Source of the DNA: Anniella stebbinsi
Lineage: Eukaryota; Chordata; Lepidosauria; Squamata; Anniellidae
Length of the DNA: 64,000 nucleotides
Assembly: GCA_029215795.1 (NCBI GenBank)
Contig: JARDYH010000003.1
Location: forward strand, 260,187,562 to 260,251,561
Direction of reading: 5' to 3'
Shown: one piece after another, positions 33,700 to 42,589 of the stretch
How the letters are laid out: every line of letters begins with the position of its first letter
Numbering within the stretch: position 1 is the stretch's first letter
Notes under the pieces: model-generated
Database searches by the model: none
What the model was told of the DNA's origin: nothing
Seen by the model: the letters and a program-made list of their open reading frames with translations, nothing else
Translations under genes and position numbers: made by a program

Positions 33700-33760
33700 A
33701 AGAATGCTGGACTGGATGGAGACTAGTCTCTCATCCGGCAAAGCTCCTGCATTCTTAAGC
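33700..33760 (+). mobile_element. CR1-type LINE 3' tip
   Basis: ATGCTGGACTGGATGGAGAC, CATCCGGCAAAGCTCCTGCA and TTCTTA match the CR1 3' end. Confidence 0.55.
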
Positions 33761-33764
33761 AAGA

Positions 33765-36190
33765 ATGCATGTTCACAGTACTAAGCAGAGTATCCCTGAG
33801 GAATCTCTTCTTAAGTTTTGCATAGCATGTATCACACAAACTCCAATCCAAAGGGACGTTTCCTTGCAGACAAGTCCAAATGATTCCCCCCCACCGCACA
33901 ATTTCTTACAGCTGGGCTGGACAGTGCATCCTTTCATTATGCAACAGAGTCCCCTTTCACACATTACAGAGACAAACTCAGGTTTGCCACCCTGGGTGCA
34001 GTCAGCAGAGTCACAACTCCCTGATGCATGAAGCTGTACGATATACCTGTTTGCCAAGAAGTGTTTGGTCACATTCAACATTGCACCTTTTCCGGTGAAT
34101 GCTGAAAACACCTTGTGTGTGGACTCGTGTCCAGCAAATTAACACCATCCCTAATGGCTATGAGTTTTAAGCTATACACACAGGGTAAGCTGTGGATCAC
34201 AGTTTTATGAGGTCATTGGAAAGAGGCGGCTATATCTCTATGTTCAACTTAAGAGCAGGGTTGAGCGATAACGCTGCCTCTCAGCTGCTACTCGGATCTG
34301 CACGCCAGTGGAGACTCGAGTAGGATTCGAATGCGAGCCAAGCCCTCTTCATCTGTCTAGAAGAAAGAGGCACTGCATAGGGGAAGGTACTAAGGATCTG
34401 AGGGAAGTCAGTGGCCGTCTCCTTCCCAAATTCCCCGCTCTGGCAGCTGCACAGATGTATTCCATGTGTCCATGGCCAGCCAAAAACCAATTCGCTTCAC
34501 TCGAGCTTATAAAAGAAAACGGGGCGGCTGCCCCCCCCCCCAAATATGAACAATGAAGGCAATGGAAAGCTTCCAAAATTACCAGCAAATACCACCCAGG
34601 CTTCCCAGCATTAGCAGTTAACCCCCAAATGTTGCCCAGCACAAAGAGAGGGAGTCTCAAAGACCTCTGCGTCCTTTTCGACACAATTGATTGTGTTAAG
34701 GGACTCTCTGTGTGTGTGTGTGTGTGTGTGTATGTGCATGACCCCGTGCAGGGGTGTGTGTGCGATCGAGTAGGACTAATCTAGAAAAAGAAAACCTGCA
34801 AAAGTAGCCACCTAGAGCCGATTCATCTTCTTTACTGAAGGACGGATTCATCCAGCTGCCCAGGAAACTCCCCGCTTAGTGGTGTGCAAAGGTGATGCAG
34901 TTTGGAACTATGAAAGTGATGCAGTTTGGAAACTATGTCAGGTGCAAGACAGCATCATTCGATTACAGGTGTGTTTCTGCTGTGCCTTGCCAAAGGGTAC
35001 CCGGAAAATCAGCTTGTAAAGTAGCTTCCAAGTCCCTCTCCCTCCCTGCCATGCCGAAAAGAACAACAACAACAAAAAATCAAAAGGTGGCGGCTGCAAC
35101 CCTGGTTTTCTCTCTCTCATCACCATTCCATCTTCTCTCCCGTATAGCTTTAATTGAATCCAAGGCAATGTATGTAAAACGATTTAAAGCGCTGCTTGAG
35201 AAACTGCGCTCTGCAGGCTTCCTGGTCTGTTGTCTCCCATTCCCTTCAATCTGCCCCTTTGGATTCCATTCCAGGAAGCTCTTAATGAATCCCTTAAAAA
35301 AAAAAAATCCACCCCAAAAGCCCAAATGTGCAATAACTGAAGCGCCACACGGCTGTTAGCCCTTAATTTCCCCCATGTAGCCATATGTGATAAAGAACAT
35401 GCGGAATCCTGAACGAGTCAAGTGGGAAAGGAACAGAACGTTAGTCTGGTTAAGGGTGTTTCTGTTTCCCATCCCCCCTCCCATTTTTATTTTGGATCTA
35501 GGCCAACCCCCTTTTTCCCCTCCTCTCCCTTTCATGCAATTGCAACATTAACGCAAGCAAAACTACCGATCGCACAAGCGGAGGGTTGTTTTCTCTTCCG
35601 ACGCTCTTGTTAAATGCTAACAACCAGCGCTGGCGCTCATTAACACGCCTTGCAGCTCGACCCAACGCATGTTTACTTAGGAGTACATCTCCAAGAACTC
35701 AGTGGGACTTACTCCCGTGTGAAGTTACATAGGATGGCAACGTACGACTTCAAAAAGCCAGGCAGAAGCTCACCCCCACAACTGGGTCACTTTTACGCAA
35801 AGACACAATGGATCGCCCAAAGATCACTTCATTGCCATGCAAAGCTTGCAAATGACACCACATGATAGTGGAAACAAAGCATAACGAGATCTGAAAATGA
35901 AGAAGGGTGAAGCTGTAAGAACCAACCAAAAGCTCCCCAACATAGACAGAATGAGTGTAAATCCTTCCAGCTCGGGCACCCGTTCTTTGAAATTTCCACT
36001 CTGCCTGCTCATTCTATTAGATCACCTGGGCAAGTCAATACACCTGCACGGATATGTAGATGGATGGATGGAGGGATACAGAGGCAAAACAAAGAAGTTC
36101 AAATTCTCAGCTCAATCTGTGCCAGCAAAGGATTCCACTGAGTCTCTTTTCTCTTCTCAACCCACCACAAGCGGATCCCACCCCCATCCC
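33765..36190. other. Mostly unique intron
   Basis: No gene recognised. It includes a (TG)n run at 34709-34732, and at 35650-35735 a short dispersed repeat with AACTCAGTGGGACTTACTCC that recurs, diverged, at 48.5-48.6 kb. Confidence 0.5.
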
Positions 36191-36199
36191 ACCTCCCGC

Positions 36200-36380
36200 C
36201 GCCCCTATGCTGGCATGTCACACATTAAGACCATTACAGTTGTCTTTCAACAATTAGGGTGTTTACTTCCTGGTTTGGGCCCTTCATCTAATTAGGCCAC
36301 CTTAGTTTTAGCTCATCGATTTCAGCCCGAGATAATTAATTGGAAGGAGTATAATTATCAGAGGACTTTTCGACAACAGC
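36200..36380. promoter_or_regulatory. Candidate conserved noncoding element with homeodomain-type sites
   Basis: ATCTAATTAGGCCACC (36288), GATAATTAATTGGAAGG (36331) and GTATAATTATC place four TAAT-type cores in about 75 bp of repeat-free sequence, roughly 2.2 kb downstream of the beta exon in the gene's direction. Function is inferred only from composition. Confidence 0.3.
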
Positions 36381-36399
36381 CTGTGGTGTTGCGCTACAG

Positions 36400-38330
36400 A
36401 CACAGACAGGCCCGCTCCCTCCCCCATCCCTGCCCCTCCCCAGTTTGTCTGAACTGGGGAAAACTGGTTGCACAGAGGCTGGTTTGGGATAAGGCTGGTT
36501 GTAAGGGAAAGGGTGCCGGCGAGACCCCCCAAATGCACACGCACACACGAGGCACCACCATCCGCATGGGGCAAACCAAGAGGGCAGAGGACGTCCCTCT
36601 GTGCCTCGCCCTTTAGTGTGACACAAATGCATCAGCAGGGATGGTAAAGATGCTTCACTCCAGACCTTTCACTCTATGGGCAGAAGAAGTTTCCACCCCT
36701 GTGCCAAAGGGTCCCTGCCGTCCAGTGATCTCACTTCACGATGCCAAAGATCTGCTGAGGAGCATCTAGGAAGCAGGTTATGCTAACATCAGTAGCTCCA
36801 TTACTGCCTCTCAAAGACACATGAGCACACACACACACGTACAGGCTTGATTTGGCAAGGCCAGCTGGACATCTTGCAAAGACAGATAAAAGCCACCCAG
36901 GCGCCTCAACACCTACATTAAAATAATGCACTGCAGAAAGAGAGGGGGGGATGCTTGCATCTGGAGTGGCATGAAACATTGTCCATATACATTACAACCG
37001 TCTTGCTCTCCATGAATCAAGCAACTCCACGTTCTTTTATTAGACCACCAGGATTTTTATTTTTATTTTTTAAAAAATGGATACACATCAAAGGCTGAGA
37101 GCTGGAAGATGATAAAGGGGAGAGATGAAGCAAAGGGGACTGGCCATCGCTGTCCCTGGGGCAAAGAGAATAATCTCCCAACACCACATGTGTGCTATTT
37201 GGGGGGGGAGCAGGACAGGGCTTGGGGAAGGGATAGGGGGGTAATGCCTCCTGATTTTATTCTTCTAAGGAGAACCACTGTTCTTCTATTTGATGCACGC
37301 ATATGCAGGTCAGAAGAGCAACCGGGTGACAGAAAACGTATAAGGTGGCCCTAAAGCAAGGGTTAGGGTTCCCACAACCCTTTTGAGGCTTATCAATCTC
37401 CAGATGCAAGACGGTTCTCTCAGGTGGAGATGGGTGCAGCTTTGCGATCCAGGCGGCATCATCATCATCACCACACACACACGCGTGCGCGCACACACCC
37501 TACAATGGGGGCAGGTGTGGCCGCCATGTGATAGATGCCCACCACACCCCCGTCTACAGGCATGGGCGGCTGACACCTTTCCCTCCCCCGTGGAAGGGGG
37601 GGGCAAAGCGCAGATAGGAGGGCTCCTGCCCTGAAGGCAAGTAGAGGAGCTGTGTACACCTGCACGGCGTCTGCTACTCCCAATCCTGAATCATCAAAAG
37701 GGGGGGGGAGAAAACGAGAGTGGGATGGAGAAGACAGGTTAGCATCTATCTCCTGGGAACCTTTTACCCCCTCCGGGGTCTTTTTTGCAAGCAGGCTGGA
37801 GAGACAGCACAAGGCAAGGTCCATCTCCTTTCAGCTGGGACTTATTGGGATGGGGGGGGGGAGAGAATTGGGTTAAAATCATCCTCTGAAAGAGGCTGCA
37901 GTTCCGTCGTCTTCCCCTTCTCCACCTCTGTCAGGGAGGTGTGTCTTTTCCTCCTCTCAGGTGTATTAATGGGGTCCTACATCGACAGCGCCCGAGATCA
38001 GCCCAGAACCGGTCCTCTCTCTTCTTCCCCCCACCCCGAGCCTCATCACCTGGGCTTATTTCTTTCCTCCCCCATCCCCCGCACAGCAATTCAGTCACCT
38101 CCGATCACCGTGCGCACAAGCACAACACCTCAAGAGAGATCCTGCGTGTTCAACCGCAGCTGATTCCCCACAAAACAGTATTCCCTGTATCTTTCTTCAC
38201 AACCTGCCATCTATAGGCTTGGATTCTTAGGGATGCGATCGCTTTCTTGCTTGATCATGGGGAGAGGGGAGTCCTTCCACCCTGCCTCCCCCCTTTCCAA
38301 ACCCAACGATCCTAGGGGGAAAAACATATC
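36400..38330. other. First part of the intron after NRXN1-beta exon 1
   Basis: C-rich and T-rich intron with several G or C homopolymers (37201-37208, 37597-37602, 37699-37707, 37852-37861). No exon recognised. The open frames are low-complexity or short. Confidence 0.55.
37472..37498. repeat. Alternating purine-pyrimidine tract (CA/CG)
   Basis: CACACACACACGCGTGCGCG followed by CACACAC alternates purine and pyrimidine for 27 bases, a sequence type that favours Z-DNA, about 1.05 kb inside the intron from the beta donor. Confidence 0.8.
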
Positions 38331-38542
38331 TAGGGCGGACCCCTGCAACGGGCCCCCCAACCCACCCGCTCCAGCACCCCTCCGCCTCTTCTTCTTCAGT
38401 TCAGGTGCGCTCCCTGGTTCGGAGTCCACCCGCTCGCCGTCGCCACGTGGGTGCGCCACCCCCTTTTCGGCGGAGAAGTCGGGGTGCTCCCCGCGGCTGC
38501 TCAGCTTCTCCACTCCCCCCAGCCCTCCGACCACCCCGGGAA

Positions 38543-38549
38543 ACCCACC
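38543..38549 (-). promoter_or_regulatory. NRXN1: Splice donor of NRXN1-beta exon 1
   Basis: On the minus strand the exon ends ...GGA CAC G and the intron begins GTGGGT, with the GT at 38548-38547. This leaves a phase-1 split codon, as needed to join the conserved downstream exon that continues the ...GGHAG... sequence of neurexins. The acceptor is outside the window. Confidence 0.9.
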
Positions 38550-38777
38550 GTGTCCGCCTCGCAAGGAAGCCGGGGACCTGTAGATCGCGATAGGCACTGA
38601 CGGGTGCTTGCTGCTGCTGCCATGGAAATGGTGGACGTGCGGCGCCCCTAAACTGGAAGCCCCCCAAGCCACCCCGAGGAGGCCGCTGAGAGTCAACGGG
38701 AGTATCCAGAGCAAGGCCACGCGGCCACGGGACGGGACGGGCTCGGCCAAGACGAGCTCCCCCATCCGTTGGGGCAT
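38549..38777 (-). CDS. NRXN1: Beta-neurexin-1, first coding exon (signal peptide plus beta-specific segment)
   Basis: This exon encodes the N-terminus of beta-neurexin-1, a presynaptic cell-adhesion protein that binds neuroligins, LRRTMs and cerebellins through its single LNS domain, encoded by later exons not in this window. The frame gives 76 codons plus one base. Residues 1-20 are a polar leader starting MPQRM, residues 21-39 are the hydrophobic signal core [19 protein letters not shown], and from about residue 40 comes the mature beta-specific segment with a His-rich HVHHFHG stretch, ending [16 protein letters not shown]. That ending matches NRXN1 rather than NRXN2 (NRMPF) or NRXN3 (SIYRSPVS), as recalled. 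The start at 38777 is the first in-frame ATG, has G at -3, and aligns with the human M-QRM start. The frame runs on past the splice site only because the DNA is GC-rich. Compared with human, the poly-glycine tract of the leader is missing and one Ser is added after HHFHGSS. Confidence 0.96.
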
Positions 38778-38818
38778 GGCGAGGCAAACTTCGGGCGAGG
38801 GAGGCGCGCACGGGCGGC

Positions 38819-38899
38819 TCACCGCACCACGGTAGGCGCTTCTGCCGGGCGCCGATCCCTCGCCCCGGGTCCCTGCTGGCCCAACGCGAGCCCGAACAT
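38819..38899 (-). other. Upstream ORF in the NRXN1-beta leader (26 codons)
   Basis: An ATG at 38899-38897 with A at -3 opens a 26-codon frame beginning [10 protein letters not shown] and ending with TGA at 38821-38819, 41 nt before the neurexin ATG. It is out of frame with neurexin. If the transcription start is upstream, ribosomes would meet this strong-context ATG first, so it could damp translation of beta-neurexin. Whether the transcript includes it is inferred. Confidence 0.5.
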
Positions 38900-39008
38900 A
38901 GTCCAAGGCGGCCGAGGAGCGCCCGATCCCCCGCGAGGAATCGCGGCGGCGAAAAAGGCGGCGGCCCCGAGGAGCCTCCAGTGCTTAGCCGCGCGCCTCC
39001 AGCTTCCC

Positions 39009-39143
39009 CTAGCAAGCGGCGCTCCGGGAGGTCTCCTCCATAATCCACCGGGCGGACGATCCTCCCGCCAGGAGCGGGCAGCCGAGGCGGGCGGCGGGAG
39101 CCAAATCCCCGAAGCGGAGCCGCCGTCGCTGGGGGGAATCCAT
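39009..39143 (-). other. Possible further upstream ORF in the leader (44 codons)
   Basis: An ATG at 39143-39141 starts a 44-codon frame (MDSPQRRRLR...) ending with TAG at 39011-39009. A third candidate ATG at 39446-39444 starts a 59-codon Pro/Ser-rich frame ending at 39267, reading through the triplet repeats. These only matter if transcription begins upstream of them, which the sequence does not show. Confidence 0.3.
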
Positions 39144-39280
39144 TCAGCGGCGCGAGCGGCGAGCGCTCGCCTCTCCTCCTCTTCCTCCTCCTCCTGGCCG
39201 AAGGCGCGCCAAGAACGCACGCCGCCTCCCCGGGCGAGCTGCCCCTCGCGCGCTGCTCGCCGCTGCCTATTGCCCGCACG

Positions 39281-39400
39281 ACGAGGGCGAAGACGGCGAC
39301 GACGAGGGCGACGGAGGAGCTGGAGCAGAAGACGACGACGAAGGAGAAGAAGAAGAAGAAGAAGAAGAAGAACGCGGCGGCGGCGGCGGCGGCGGCGGCG
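39281..39400. repeat. Triplet-repeat cluster (GAC/GAA then GGC) in the NRXN1-beta leader
   Basis: Imperfect GAC/GAG triplets lead into an uninterrupted GAA run (about 39342-39371) and then a GGC run (39375-39400). In the gene's direction these read TTC and GCC. They lie about 0.5-0.6 kb before the start codon, in promoter or 5' leader. They create long spurious open frames on both strands (poly-Ser, poly-Arg, poly-Leu). The tract is a candidate length polymorphism. Confidence 0.9.
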
Positions 39401-39774
39401 ACGCTGGGCAGGAGGCGGCGAGAGGCGCTTTGCAGGGAGAATCCATTGCACGCGTCTGAGCGGAGCCAGCGCGGCGAGGGGGGCGGGCGAGAGCGAGCGA
39501 GGAGCGAGCCATGCCGGCTGGCGGCGGAGGAGGAGGCGAGGCGAGCGCCGCTATGCAAATCTGCAGTCTCCCGACAGCAAATCACCGGCGCCTCGGCGCA
39601 GCGCGGCGGAGCAGCCTATGGCGGAGCGAGCGGACAAGGCAGCGGTGGGGCTCCGGCGCCCGCCCGAGCGCCTCTGCTCGCGCCTTCGCCGCAGCGGCGC
39701 GCTAACTGGAGAGGGCCATGTGGTGCCGCAGCGAGGCCGACGGGGCCCCCGGAGTTTCCGGGCTTCCCGTGCGC

Positions 39775-39799
39775 GGGGGGGGGGGGGGAGGGGGCGGGG
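39775..39799. repeat. G-run with adjacent GC box upstream of NRXN1-beta
   Basis: A run of about 14 G followed by A, five G, C and four G on the plus strand (the template strand for the gene). This G-rich block could form a quadruplex and overlaps a GC box. It marks the upstream edge of the CpG island. Confidence 0.7.
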
Positions 39800-39944
39800 A
39801 GAGGATTCGGATTTCCAGGGAGCAGGAGTCGGGGCGGGGGTGGTGGGAGTGGGGGACGCTCCCGGTGACGTGCTCGTTTGGGGGGAGGGGTGAAAAATGC
39901 CCCCCCCCCGCCCTTCCGCCACCTCAGCCGCCCAAATCTTTCAG

Positions 39945-40148
39945 TGGCCTCTCATGGCTCCAATTTTGGCGGGGTTGAGGGTTCGCTTTAGGTTTGAGTC
40001 AGAACTCTAACGGAGCTATCCAAGGTGCTGAGCCCTGGCCCCAAATGGGTTCGGCACATTCGGATAGCGCCTTTAGAGGTCTGACTGGTTCTAACTGAAA
40101 CCCAGAGTGGATTCACCTCCCCACTTGACATCGGAGACACCAGTCTCC
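39945..40148. mobile_element. Palindromic MITE (family A), complete copy at the edge of the CpG island
   Basis: TGGCTCC...GGGTTTGAGTCAGAAC-type left arm and TCTAACTGAAACCCAGAGTG, ACATCGGAGACACCAG right arm. The centre (GGTGCTGAGCCCTGGCCCC ... TTCGGCAC) matches the centre of the split copy at 3.1 kb. It abuts the upstream edge of the NRXN1-beta CpG island. Confidence 0.7.
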
Positions 40149-40319
40149 ACTAGACTTTACCATGTGCGGGTCAGGAGGGGGCCTTTAGTGCTACAGGTGT
40201 TCAAGCACAAAAGGGAAAGGAAGGAGAAAGGCAAGGCTTAAGGTACTAAAGCTATTATTATAATTAGCATGATCCTCATCATCATCATCAAAAGCATTTC
40301 TAGGCTGCTTCTCATTGCT

Positions 40320-40395
40320 ATTTTATTTATTTATTTACAGAGCACAAGAGGATGGGACCCTGCCCTGAGGAGATTACAATCTAATATTCCATATG
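40320..40395 (-). mobile_element. LINE 3' tail scrap
   Basis: TTTATTTATTTATTTACAGA then GGGACCCTGCCCTGAGGAG and ATTACAATCTAA is the inverse of the 'ttagattgtaagct..gggcaggg' LINE tail. Confidence 0.55.
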
Positions 40396-40477
40396 GGAAA
40401 TAACAGAGGAAGGGGAGGCAGTAAGGGGTAATGTATAGTTTTAGTGACACCTGCTTACATTTAGTTCCAAGACTCCC

Positions 40478-40535
40478 TGTAAGGAACTGCCTCGTACCAA
40501 ATCAAAGCACTGGTCCATCTTGCTTTGTATTTGCT
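40478..40535 (-). mobile_element. tRNA-SINE 3' scrap
   Basis: GGAACTGCCTCGTACCAAAT, CACTGGTCCATCTTGCTTTG resembles the 3' portion of the SINE at 2.73 kb. Confidence 0.4.
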
Positions 40536-40539
40536 GTTA

Positions 40540-40668
40540 CGCCAGTGTTCCCAACCTGGTGCCTTCCAAATGTGTTGGACGAGAACTCTCATCAGCCCCA
40601 ACCACATTGGCTGTGCTGCCTGGATGATGGGAGTTGTAGTAGTCCAAAACATCTGAACCTGGGATGCA
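40540..40668. mobile_element. Palindromic MITE (family B)
   Basis: CAACCTGGTGCCTTCCAAAT, GAACTCTCATCAGCCCCAAC and GATGATGGGAGTTGTAGTAG, CCAAAACATCTGAACC form opposed arms. Confidence 0.8.
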
Positions 40669-40829
40669 TGCCAAGCGTGTGCATTGTGACTGAACTACCA
40701 GCCTTCCCCAAACAGGTCCCTCCCAGCGTGGAACAAAGGGAGGCGCAAGCCAAGGCAGTACAGGCAGAGAAGGGTTGTAAAAGATCACACAGTCAACGTC
40801 ACCTCAAAATGCTCAACATGCATCATGGA

Positions 40830-41045
40830 TCGGAGAGCCAGTGTGGTGTACTGGTGAGAGTGTTGGACTAGGGAGATCCATGTTCTAGTCCCCAGTCGGC
40901 CATGCAGCTCACTGGGTGACTTTGGGCTAGTCACTGACTCAGGCTAACCTACCTCGCAGGGTTGTTGTGAGAATAAAATGGAGGGGATGGAGTTCATGTA
41001 ATCTGCCTCAGGTTTCTTGCAAGAGGAAAAAGAGTGGGGTTTCAA
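40830..41045 (+). mobile_element. Squamate tRNA-derived SINE (Sauria-type)
   Basis: A-box region AGTGTGGTGTACTGGTGAGA and B-box region TGTTCTAGTCC lie about 35 bp apart. The body follows (CATGCAGCTCACTGGGTGAC, CCTACCTCGCAGGGTTGTTG, AGAATAAAATGGAGGGG) with a tail AGAGTGGGGTTTCAATGTC. From memory this is the Sauria SINE of squamates. It lies just upstream of the beta promoter region. Confidence 0.85.
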
Positions 41046-41499
41046 TGTCATGAAAATAATAAATGAAAACTTGCACCACCGTTTCCTGCTAAAAGGAGAT
41101 TCACACATGTATGCTTCTCACTCAGTGGATGCCACATCAAGCAGCGGCTTGCATGTGGGAACACGCCATCCCAGCTACGACACCAAACGGCAAGACTTAC
41201 ATAGTGCTTCATCCCCCACCCCTGAAACAAAATGCTTTCCCATAGAGTCAGGTCACGCACTCAGCTGCCAGTTGTCAAAATCAAGTTATATGTATGCATG
41301 TGTGAACCGGACTAAACCGCAGGCAGGAATTCCCTGGTGTGAAGCGAATTCAAGCACACATCGCGTATCATGCCCAGGACTTAAATATCATCACATGGGA
41401 AAGCGCCACCTTCAGCTCCCAATTTAAATGATTCCCCTCCCCTCTCCAAAATACAAATGATAAAAAAATCTAAGAGGATATCCATGCGGTCTGATTCCA

Positions 41500-41590
41500 T
41501 TCAAATCGTTGCTTGATCAAGGAACTCTCAGTAACTTTGTGTCCGTCACTACTGCTTATTCTAGCCTACCACACAGGGTTGTTTTCAGTA
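41500..41590 (+). mobile_element. Degenerate SINE fragment
   Basis: AGCCTACCACACAGGGTTGT recalls the SINE body but nothing else is preserved. Confidence 0.35.
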
Positions 41591-41789
41591 TAACATAGAT
41601 TAGTAATACACTTCAGAGCATGAGTTGGAACATCTTTTTCTGTTGAAAGCTGTGTTCCCATGCCGGCAGTGGGGGCAGGTCCACCCCATTTTCTCTCTCC
41701 CCTTTCTCTTTCTTCTCCCCTCTTTTCTCCCCCTGCTGCTTTCTCTCCCCAGAGGACTGAACTGCACTTGCGCAGGGCTTTCGAAATTA

Positions 41790-41960
41790 GGCCAAGCTTT
41801 TCCCATTCATTATCTCATTCATCCTTACAACCACCCTGTAAGGTAGGTCAGTATTTACTCCATATTGCAAATGTGCAAGGAGCGGGTGGGTGGGTGTGAG
41901 GCTGAAAGAGGGCTGAGTTCATGGGGGACTCGTTCTTTGAGCTGGGGACTTCCTGTGTTC
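41790..41960 (-). mobile_element. MIR-like CORE-SINE fragment
   Basis: CCCATTCATTATCTCATTCA, CCTTACAACCACCCTGTAAG and GTAGGTCAGTATTTACTCC match the 3' half of MIR in minus orientation, an ancient amniote SINE. Confidence 0.7.
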
Positions 41961-42009
41961 ACAGTTCACAGCTCCGAGCAAAAGCAGGCTTTAAAATAAA
42001 ATAAACCAG

Positions 42010-42544
42010 TAGTTGCCATTTCAGAAAGCTATGGAAAAATTTATAACTAAAACATCTAGGGATGACCATATTACGCCAGTTTTAAAATCGCTCCACTGGC
42101 TGCCAATTAGTTTCCGGGCGAAGTATAAAGTGTTGGTTATTACCTTTAAAGCCCTACATGGTTTGGGTCCAGGTTACCTGCGGGATTGCCTTCTCCCATA
42201 CAATCCGCCCCGCACGCTCAGGTCCTCTGGGAAGAACTTACTGCAGTCGGCCAAGACTAGGCTGACAACCGTTACCCAGAGGACCTTCTCTTCTGCCGCT
42301 CCCAGACTGTGGAATGACCTGCCGGAGGAGACTCGTCAACTTAACAGTCTTTTAGAATTTAAGAAAGCCATAAAGACTGTTCTCTTCCGGCAGGCATATC
42401 TAGTGGAATTTTAGAATGTTTTAAGGATGTTTTAGGATTTTTATGTAGTTTTAATAATATGTGTCATGTTTTAATCAGTTTTATGTATTTTATCATGTTG
42501 TTGTTCCCCGCCTCGATCCAGACGGAGAGGCGGGTAAGAAATAA

Positions 42545-42586
<42 letters not shown>

Positions 42587-42587
42587 G
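42010..42587 (+). mobile_element. L2 LINE 3' end with intact ORF2 C-terminus and (ATT)n tail
   Basis: The plus frame to the TAG at 42412 reads KTSRDDHITPVLKSLHWLP, then YKVLVITFKALHGLGPGYL, TFSSAAPRLWNDLPEE and LEFKKAIKTVLFRQAYLVEF without a stop. Then comes a T-rich UTR, CCCGCCTCGATCCAGACGG and a perfect (ATT)n tail (42545-42587). Little damaged, hence fairly recent; 5'-truncated near 42010. Confidence 0.92.
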
Positions 42588-42589
42588 TT

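Larger units (their letters stand above)
38330..39870 (-). promoter_or_regulatory. NRXN1: CpG island: NRXN1-beta promoter and 5' leader
   Basis: This is the only extended, very CpG-dense stretch in the window. It encloses the beta exon and its upstream leader. No TATA box was found at a plausible distance, which fits a CpG-type promoter with dispersed starts. Visible elements include a GC box (GGGGCGGGG, 39791-39799), further GGGCGG cores near 39481 and 39051, and an octamer ATGCAAAT at 39553-39560 (ATTTGCAT in the gene's direction). The transcription start cannot be read from sequence. The leader lies somewhere between 38778 and roughly 39.6 kb. The edges given are visual estimates. Confidence 0.85.

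Noticed and set aside
37360..37376. Telomere-like GGGTTAGGGTT
   Set aside because: Only about one and a half units, in plain intron; not an interstitial telomeric array.
38211..38548. Continuation of the neurexin frame beyond residue 76
   Set aside because: The frame crosses a clean GT donor exactly where the conserved coding sequence stops, and the rest has no neurexin similarity.
38549..38906. N-terminal extension of beta-neurexin to 38906
   Set aside because: The upstream in-frame codon at 38906 is TTG, not ATG. The first in-frame ATG is at 38777 and matches the known neurexin start.
38401..39585. Open frame of 394 codons on the minus strand, plus frames of 374 (plus strand) and 210 codons (minus) in the same place
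   Set aside because: They lie in the CpG island, have low-complexity Arg/Ala/Pro/Ser/Leu runs from triplet repeats, overlap on both strands and match no family. Stop-poor GC-rich DNA explains them.
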